A model generated the notes under the pieces. It made no database searches. It was not told where the DNA came from and worked only from the letters and a program-made list of their open reading frames with translations. A DNA stretch of 31,815 bases, taken from IMG/VR virus record IMGVR_UViG_3300032084_002774, positions 1 to 31,815 of that record; one strand, 5' to 3'. Both the position numbers and the translations under genes were made by a program. Every line of letters begins with the position of its first letter. The stretch's first letter is position 1. Positions 23,994-29,600 of this stretch are shown here, piece after piece. The DNA is from a virus.

Positions 23994-24827
23994 ATGTCTG
24001 ATAACAAGTGGACGAAACCAAGTAACCCTCCTCCTCCGTTATTTCTCGGAGAAAAGGAGAGAAACTTAGTAAAACAGGTTAATGACGAGCTTCTGGAAAG
24101 GGTAGTTGGGCAGCAAATACTATATTTGCCCGTCTCCACAGAATATACAAATTTTCACCCCATATACGGAGAGGCAATAGAGAAATCTTTCTTGCCCCCT
24201 GTTAGAGTTTATGCCCTTGTAGAGTTTGATGGTATAAAAACTACTACTGAAAATTATGGTTTAGACAAAGAGAAGTCCATAACTGTAAAATTTCACGAAA
24301 GAAGACTGCAAGAAGATCAAGATTTGATGCTAAGGGAAGGTGATTATGTTCAATATGGAGATTCGTTTTACGAGATAGTTTCCTTAAACGAAGATAGACA
24401 ACTCTTTGGTCAAATAGATCATCTTTTTCAAATTTCTGCCAAATGCATTAGAACAAGGCGGGGAATTATGGATATGTCCGTCATGTCTGATGAGATCCAA
24501 GCGTCACTTTCGGAAGATGATGCTTCTTCTCAACAAGGCGGCGATTCTGGACCATATCACTCACACGAACAGAGTATCGTCCGAGTTGTGTATTTTCACG
24601 ATATCACTGGCAGCTCAATCGCCGCAGATACTAATTTAAATTCCATCTTGGGTGTTACTGGAGCCCTTCCGCTTCCGGCCTCATCAGTTTATCTGAATGG
24701 CGCAAGACAGACGGTCGGGTCTGACCCCGCAACGGGTGAGTATTATATACAAGAGGGGTTTATTTACAATTCTTATGTAGTTTCTTCGGGAAACAGAATT
24801 CTTTTAGAGGTTTTAACAATAGTATGA
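23994..24827 (+). CDS. Neck protein (gp14-like head-tail connector), 277 aa
   Basis: ATG 23994 follows AAGGAATATTAATT. The region LLERVVGQQILYLPVSTEYT, HPIYGEAIEKSFLPPVRVYA, and EGDYVQYGDSFYEIVSLNED followed by FGQIDHLFQISAKCIRTRRG has the spacing of gp14-type neck proteins. The C-terminus contains a His-rich DSGPYHSHEQ and a Gly/Ser-rich domain that is not part of the T4 protein, perhaps a surface addition. Its last 4 nt (ATGA) overlap the start of the YeaH-like gene, tying virion connector expression to the PrkA-type block. Confidence 0.6.
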   Translation: MSDNKWTKPSNPPPPLFLGEKERNLVKQVNDELLERVVGQQILYLPVSTEYTNFHPIYGEAIEKSFLPPVRVYALVEFDGIKTTTENYGLDKEKSITVKFHERRLQEDQDLMLREGDYVQYGDSFYEIVSLNEDRQLFGQIDHLFQISAKCIRTRRGIMDMSVMSDEIQASLSEDDASSQQGGDSGPYHSHEQSIVRVVYFHDITGSSIAADTNLNSILGVTGALPLPASSVYLNGARQTVGSDPATGEYYIQEGFIYNSYVVSSGNRILLEVLTIV

Positions 24828-26032
24828 GTATTTTTAGAGAACACAAAACATCAGCTGATAGATCAGCAGCAGATAGAAAAAGACACAAACAGAAAATAGA
24901 TAAAGCTCTTCGAGAGGGGATCAAAGATGTGGTCGCCGACGAATCTATTATCGGACAAGACGGAAAAAAGAAGGTAAAAATTCCCGTCAAAGGCATCAAA
25001 GAGTACCACTTCATCTATGGAGAGAATGGCGAGAACCAGAAGGCTGGCTCCGCCGGAGATAAAAAGATAAAAAGAGGTCAAGTATTAAGAAAGGGTGGAA
25101 AACAAAAACAACAAGCGCAGGGTAAGAAAGGCTCAAAAGATGCTGGTGATGAATATTACGAAGTAGAAATAACCCTAGATGAACTGGCAGAATACCTCTT
25201 TCAAGATTTAGAGTTACCAGACTTGGAGAAGAAGAGGTTTAGACTTATTAAAGATCACAAGATGAAAAGAAGTGGCTTTAGAAAAAAGGGCTTGAGATCT
25301 AAGCTTTCCAAGAAGGAAACAATAAAAAGAAAAATTAGACGCAAAAAAATGGCTATAGCGTCTGGGGCGTTTGACCCGGAGTCTGGAGAAAGATTTCCTT
25401 TTCACGAAGATGATTTAAAATATAAACACATGAAGCCAAAGCCACAGCAGAATAACTCTGCCGTAGTATTTTTTCTAATGGATGTTTCTGGTTCAATGAC
25501 TAAAGATAAGAAATATATTGCTAGAAGCTTTTACTTTTTGCTCTATCAATTCTTGAGATATAAATATGACAATATTGAAGTCGTTTTCATATCTCACTGT
25601 ACCGAGGCACGCGAAGTAAACGAAGATGATTTTTTTAAGAGAGGGACAACCGGCGGCACCATTATGTCATCTGCCTTGGAGATGACAAAAGATATAGTAA
25701 ACAAGAGATATCACCCTTCTAGCTGGAATATTTATACTTTTTATTCCGGTGATGGTGAAAACTGGTCCTTTGATGACCCCAAGACGGTCGCTCTTTTTAC
25801 TGAATTAAAGCAACTCAATCAAATGATCTGCTATGCAGAAATCGACCCAATGGCACATCCTGAGTCTGAATTATCAATATTGACAAAGAGCTTTAAATAT
25901 AACCAAAGCGAAGCAACAAATTTATGGAAAAAATTAACCCCCATAACAGATGATTCATTTAAAAAAGTTAAATTATCAAAGCCAACACACATTTGGCAAT
26001 CATTTAAACATATATTTGGAGGAAAAAGCTAA
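24824..26032 (+). CDS. yeaH: YeaH/DUF444-family protein with VWA domain, 402 aa
   Basis: Reads like E. coli YeaH along its length: a basic N-terminus, LDELAEYLFQDLELPDLEKK, KRSGFRKKGLRSKLS, then a C-terminal VWA domain. The metal-ion-dependent adhesion site is VVFFLMDVSGSMTKDKK (Asp220, Ser222, Ser224), followed by EVVFISHCTEAREVNEDDFF, RGTTGGTIMSSALEM (Thr275-Thr279) and WNIYTFYSGDGENW. Bacterial YeaH is made with the kinase PrkA/YeaG in starvation and stationary phase; the two interact genetically. This copy is intact, about 25 residues shorter than E. coli's. It overlaps the gp14-like gene by 4 nt and the SpoVR gene by 1 nt. Confidence 0.9.
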   Translation: MSIFREHKTSADRSAADRKRHKQKIDKALREGIKDVVADESIIGQDGKKKVKIPVKGIKEYHFIYGENGENQKAGSAGDKKIKRGQVLRKGGKQKQQAQGKKGSKDAGDEYYEVEITLDELAEYLFQDLELPDLEKKRFRLIKDHKMKRSGFRKKGLRSKLSKKETIKRKIRRKKMAIASGAFDPESGERFPFHEDDLKYKHMKPKPQQNNSAVVFFLMDVSGSMTKDKKYIARSFYFLLYQFLRYKYDNIEVVFISHCTEAREVNEDDFFKRGTTGGTIMSSALEMTKDIVNKRYHPSSWNIYTFYSGDGENWSFDDPKTVALFTELKQLNQMICYAEIDPMAHPESELSILTKSFKYNQSEATNLWKKLTPITDDSFKKVKLSKPTHIWQSFKHIFGGKS

Positions 26033-27333
26033 TGAAAGACTGGACGGTAAAAGAATTACAAAACTGGGATGAAAAAATTTGTAAAATAGCCAAAGAAAAA
26101 TATAATTTAGATTGGTTTCCAATAGAATATGAAATTTTAAATTATCACGAGATGATCGGTGCCATGGCATATACAGGATTGCCTACTCATTATCGCCACT
26201 GGTCATTCGGAAAATCTTTTGAAAGAACCATTACCAGATATAATTTGGGAATGGAGGGTTTACCATATGAAATGATCATTAACTCAAACCCATCCATTGC
26301 ATACTTGATGCTTGAGAATCCAACGAGTACGCACCTCCTAACGATGTCTCATTGCGTTGGGCACTCTGATTTTTTTAAAAACAATAGAATGTTTACACAT
26401 ACAGATCCAGATAACGTAATATCGAGATTCAAATCAGCGGCTAAAAGGGTGCAGCAATATATAGAAGATCCAGATATTGGGATTGAAAAAGTCGAAAGAG
26501 TCTTGGACGCTTGTCACTCTATTCAATACCAGATACCTAGAACTCCGGGAATCAACAGAATAAGCCAAGATGAGGCAAAGAAGGATTTATTTAAAAAAAC
26601 AAAGGGCAAAATCAATTTGGATGTTGGTCTTGTTAGGAAAGAATATAACTTATTAGAATTTATTAGAAAAAATGCAAGAGACCTCGAAGACTGGCAACAG
26701 GATTTGATGGAAATGGTAGAGAGAAGATCTAAATATTTTGTCCCGCAAGGTCAGACCAAAATTATGAACGAGGGCTGGGCAGTTTTAATTCATGAAAAAA
26801 TTATGTATGACCTTGAATTGCCAGACAAATATCATCTTGCATTTTTGAAAACACACAATCAGGTTGTTCGCCCGATCGTGGGAAGGGTCAATCCTTACCA
26901 CTTGGGATACTCTTTATTTAAAAAAATAGAAAGAGACCACGGCTTTGAGGAGTGTATGCTGGTTAGACAAACACACGATGACGAATCTTTTATTCGCAAA
27001 TATTTAGACGAAGAAATGTGTAACGAGCTAAACTTATTTTCATACTCTTATCAGAAAAACACAGGAAATTATGCAATAAATGAAATTTCTGATGAAGAAG
27101 GTTGGAAAAGCGTTAGGAACGCTCTAATTAGTAGTGTGGGTCTTAATGGAGTCCCGATTGTCTATGTTGAAGATTTCGAAAAGAAAACAAACACTCTTTT
27201 CATAAAACACGAACATGACGGACGAGATTTAGATTTATCATACGCAAATAAGGTATACGACAATATATGTTATTTGTGGAATGACAATGTGGAATTTATA
27301 ACGATCATCGAAGATGAAATATGGGAATTTTAA
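26032..27333 (+). CDS. SpoVR/YcgB-family protein, 433 aa
   Basis: ATG 26032 shares its A with the previous TAA. Motifs typical of SpoVR/YcgB: NYHEMIGAMAYTGLPTHYRH (38-57), HWSFGKSFERT, MIINSNPSIAYLMLEN, SHCVGHSDFFKNN (106-118), DWQQDLMEMVERRSKYFVPQ, and C-terminal HLGYSLFKKIERDHGFEECM. Somewhat shorter than the bacterial proteins (about 470-510 aa). Molecular function is unsettled; in Bacillus it affects spore cortex formation, and in enterobacteria it travels with PrkA and YeaH in the stationary-phase regulon. Here it lies between the two partner genes, giving a complete set. The histidines and cysteines in motifs might bind metal; that is speculation. Confidence 0.9.
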   Translation: MKDWTVKELQNWDEKICKIAKEKYNLDWFPIEYEILNYHEMIGAMAYTGLPTHYRHWSFGKSFERTITRYNLGMEGLPYEMIINSNPSIAYLMLENPTSTHLLTMSHCVGHSDFFKNNRMFTHTDPDNVISRFKSAAKRVQQYIEDPDIGIEKVERVLDACHSIQYQIPRTPGINRISQDEAKKDLFKKTKGKINLDVGLVRKEYNLLEFIRKNARDLEDWQQDLMEMVERRSKYFVPQGQTKIMNEGWAVLIHEKIMYDLELPDKYHLAFLKTHNQVVRPIVGRVNPYHLGYSLFKKIERDHGFEECMLVRQTHDDESFIRKYLDEEMCNELNLFSYSYQKNTGNYAINEISDEEGWKSVRNALISSVGLNGVPIVYVEDFEKKTNTLFIKHEHDGRDLDLSYANKVYDNICYLWNDNVEFITIIEDEIWEF

Positions 27334-27334
27334 A

Positions 27335-29278
27335 ATGACAAAAAAATCAAAAACTAATAAATTTTTAGAACTGGCTGAAAAGCACAAAAACAACAGCAAG
27401 AGAGAGAAGTTTAAGGGTACGTTTTCTGATTACCTTGAACTTCTAGAGAAAGACAAAACTATTTCTCAACTTGCTCACAAGAGACTTTATAAGACGATTG
27501 TGAACAAGGGTATTACTAGGATGACAGAAGATGATTCTCGATGTAATACTCTTTTTGACGGTGAATCCTTAAAAACTTATGATTATTTTCAAACAAGGTT
27601 TTTTGGGATGGAAAGACCCCTAGCGAAAGTCATGAGGTATCTCCACTCAGCCGCCATGAAAGGAGAAGAGAGTCGCCAAGTACTCTTATTACTCGGACCT
27701 GTCGGCGCGGGTAAATCAGCCCTCGTTGAACATATTAAAAGAGCCCTTGAGCAAAGTGGAATACTATATTCTCTTGACGGTTGCCCAATCAATGAAGAGC
27801 CCATACATCTTATCCCCAGAAGCCTAAGAGATCAGTTCCAAGATTTATATGGTGTTAGAGTAGAAGGTGATCTCTGCCCAGTTTGTCGCCACAGACTATT
27901 GGAAGAATACGACGGAGATTATATGAAATTTCCCGTAAAGGAAACCAGCTTTTCAATTCGCGGAAGGCGTGGGGTGGGTGTTGTTCCTCCTATGGATGCC
28001 AACACACAGGATACAAGCATCCTAATAGGGTCAGAGGACATTTCAAAATTAGACCTCTATCCGGAAGACGACCCCCGTGCTCTAAGCCTAAATGGAGCCT
28101 TCAACGTAGGAAATCGTGGAATTGTTGAGTTTGTTGAGGTTTTCAAGAACGAGATTGAATTCTTGCATACAATGATTACTGCAACACAAGAAAAAGCAGT
28201 CCCATCCCCCGGTAAAGGTGCCATGATTTACTTTGATGGTGTTATCCTTGCACACTGTAACGAAGCTGAGTGGATTAAATTTAAATCAGAGAACACTAAC
28301 GAAGCAATTCTTGACAGAATTGTAAGAGTTAACATACCTTATTGTTTGGAAGTAAATGAAGAACAGAAGATTTATAAAAAACTACTAGACGAGTCGGACT
28401 TTGATGCACACATCGCACCACACACTTTAGAGCTGGCAGCAATGTTTTCTGTTCTTACGAGACTTAAGCCATCCAATAAAGTTGACCCGGTAACAAAAAT
28501 GAAAATCTATAACGGTCAAGAAGTAGTTGAAAAGGGCTATATCAAGAAAATTGATATTAATGATCTTAGGGATGAAGTTCGTGATGAGGGCATGACGGGA
28601 ATTTCGACAAGATTTATTATGAAATCCATCGACGCGGCCGTCGCCGACTCTGAAAATAATATGGTTACCCCCATTTCAATTAGAGATGCCCTAATCAAAC
28701 AAGTTAAGGAACAGGTTGTTGTCGAAGACCTAAGAGAGAAATACCTCTCATTCCTTCAAAAAGAGCTACATGACGAATATCTAAAAATACTAGAGACGGA
28801 AATTACTAAGGCTTTTGTTTCGGCATATCAGGAGCAGGCAGAATCCTTATTCAACAATTATTTAGATCACGCAGAAGCCTATGTTAATGGCTCCAAGGTG
28901 AAAGATAAAGTAACGAATGAGGAAATGCATGCTGATGAGGAATTTCTACAATCAATCGAAGAACAAATTGGTATCATCGGCTCTGCAAGAGAAAATTTCA
29001 GAGCTGACATTACGGCTTACATGTTTGCAAAATTGAGAAAAGGCGAGTTAATTGATTGGACCTCTTATGGACCACTCAAAGAAGCAATCGAAAATAAACT
29101 CCTCGCTTCAGTTCGTGATATTTCCAGAATTGTTACAAAGTCTAAATCAAGAGACAAAAAACAGCAAGGTAAATACAACGAGATGATTAAAACATTGATG
29201 GATGAATATGGATATAGCGAGAGGTCAGCAAACGAAGTTATTAAATATGCTTCCAATAACCTCTGGAGAGACAGCTAG
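27335..29278 (+). CDS. prkA: PrkA-family AAA+ serine protein kinase, 647 aa
   Basis: The frame is open from 27314, but ATG 27335, 1 nt after the SpoVR stop with GGGA 8 nt upstream, is the likely start and gives 647 aa (E. coli PrkA/YeaG about 644). Motifs: GMERPLAKVMRYLHSAAMKG, Walker A GPVGAGKS (121-128), DLCPVCRHRL (Cys181, Cys184), VVPPMDANTQDTSILIGSED, GAMIYFDGVILAHCNEAEW, EAILDRIVRV (Arg328, candidate arginine finger) and LDHAEAYVNGSKVKDKVTNE, then SIEEQIGI in the C-terminal kinase/regulatory part. Known homologues are starvation-induced kinases with AAA+ ATPase cores; the Bacillus one has reported protease activity. The gene is complete and followed 33 nt later by a terminator, so it ends the unit. 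Confidence 0.94.
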   Translation: MTKKSKTNKFLELAEKHKNNSKREKFKGTFSDYLELLEKDKTISQLAHKRLYKTIVNKGITRMTEDDSRCNTLFDGESLKTYDYFQTRFFGMERPLAKVMRYLHSAAMKGEESRQVLLLLGPVGAGKSALVEHIKRALEQSGILYSLDGCPINEEPIHLIPRSLRDQFQDLYGVRVEGDLCPVCRHRLLEEYDGDYMKFPVKETSFSIRGRRGVGVVPPMDANTQDTSILIGSEDISKLDLYPEDDPRALSLNGAFNVGNRGIVEFVEVFKNEIEFLHTMITATQEKAVPSPGKGAMIYFDGVILAHCNEAEWIKFKSENTNEAILDRIVRVNIPYCLEVNEEQKIYKKLLDESDFDAHIAPHTLELAAMFSVLTRLKPSNKVDPVTKMKIYNGQEVVEKGYIKKIDINDLRDEVRDEGMTGISTRFIMKSIDAAVADSENNMVTPISIRDALIKQVKEQVVVEDLREKYLSFLQKELHDEYLKILETEITKAFVSAYQEQAESLFNNYLDHAEAYVNGSKVKDKVTNEEMHADEEFLQSIEEQIGIIGSARENFRADITAYMFAKLRKGELIDWTSYGPLKEAIENKLLASVRDISRIVTKSKSRDKKQQGKYNEMIKTLMDEYGYSERSANEVIKYASNNLWRDS

Positions 29279-29310
29279 AAAATTTAAAAATAATATTTTT
29301 AAAATAAAAA

Positions 29311-29340
29311 GCCTCGCAAGAATTGCGAGGCTTATTTTTT
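29311..29340 (+). terminator. Rho-independent terminator after PrkA gene
   Basis: GCCTCGCAA (29311-29319) and TTGCGAGGC (29323-29331) form a perfect 9-bp stem with a GAA loop, followed by TTATTTTTTT. The upstream A-rich flank would also make it work in reverse. Ends the neck/PrkA unit. Confidence 0.92.
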
Positions 29341-29564
29341 TGGTATGTTTTTCACTTTTTTTTGCTTTTCGACAAAGTTGTGAATATCTATGGCGAACAA
29401 GTCTACCCGTAGACTATGTTCTCGTTTTTTTGTAAAAAGACGATTATAAAAAAGGCTCTTTTTTGAATGAATTTTCACCTAACGGTAGGCAATCGAAAAC
29501 TAGACAAAAAGAGCAAAATATTTTCTATTATTTCAATAATAATAATTTTAAAGGAGAAATTAAT
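29341..29564 (+). promoter_or_regulatory. Non-coding spacer between PrkA terminator and leader ORF
   Basis: About 220 nt with no gene I can support. It holds a small hairpin at 29400-29415 (AGTCTAC/GTAGACT, tight CC loop) followed, 5 nt later, by CTCG and seven T, a T4-late-like word TATAAAAA at 29445-29452, a nested stem-loop at 29455-29514, and the ribosome site AAAGGAGAA (29550-29558) for the 11-codon ORF. The promoter of the LamG gene must lie in this stretch or the gene relies on read-through. Confidence 0.5.
29455..29514 (+). ncRNA. Candidate structured RNA / 5' leader element (nested stem-loop)
   Basis: Outer stem: GCTCTTTTTTG (29455-29465) with CAAAAAGAGC (29505-29514), one bulged T. 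Middle stem: TTTTC (29472-29476) with GAAAA (29495-29499). Inner stem: CCTA (29478-29481) with TAGG (29486-29489) and loop ACGG. The three stems nest in order with small internal loops. TATAAAAA ends 2 nt upstream of the outer stem, so a transcript starting about 29458 would begin in this structure. Could be a 5'-protective hairpin, a regulatory leader or chance AT pairing; not a tRNA. Confidence 0.35.
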
Positions 29565-29600
29565 ATGAAAAATAAAAATAAAATGGAGGGTCATAAATAA
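29565..29600 (+). CDS. 11-codon leader ORF coupled to the LamG gene
   Basis: ATG 29565 lies 6 nt after AAAGGAGAA, one of the best ribosome sites in the window. It encodes MKNKNKMEGHK and stops at TAA 29598-29600, whose last A is the A of the next ATG (TAATG). The codons ATG GAG GGT inside it double as the Shine-Dalgarno GGAGGG of the downstream gene. This is the classic form of a translational-coupling leader: ribosomes finishing the peptide reinitiate at 29600. The peptide itself probably has no separate role. Confidence 0.5.
   Translation: MKNKNKMEGHK

Noticed and set aside
27314-27334. ATG 27314 as the PrkA start
   Set aside because: Would overlap the SpoVR gene by 20 nt and add seven residues with no family support; ATG 27335 gives the expected length and spacing.
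29400-29428. Hairpin AGTCTAC/GTAGACT as a second terminator
   Set aside because: Loop too tight (2 nt, or 4 nt with a 6-bp stem) and the T-run starts several bases after the stem; too weak to call.
29455-29514. Possible tRNA in the gap before the LamG gene
   Set aside because: No acceptor/T-loop consensus (GGTTCGAATCC type), no CCA end and stems do not form a cloverleaf; kept only as a generic structured element.
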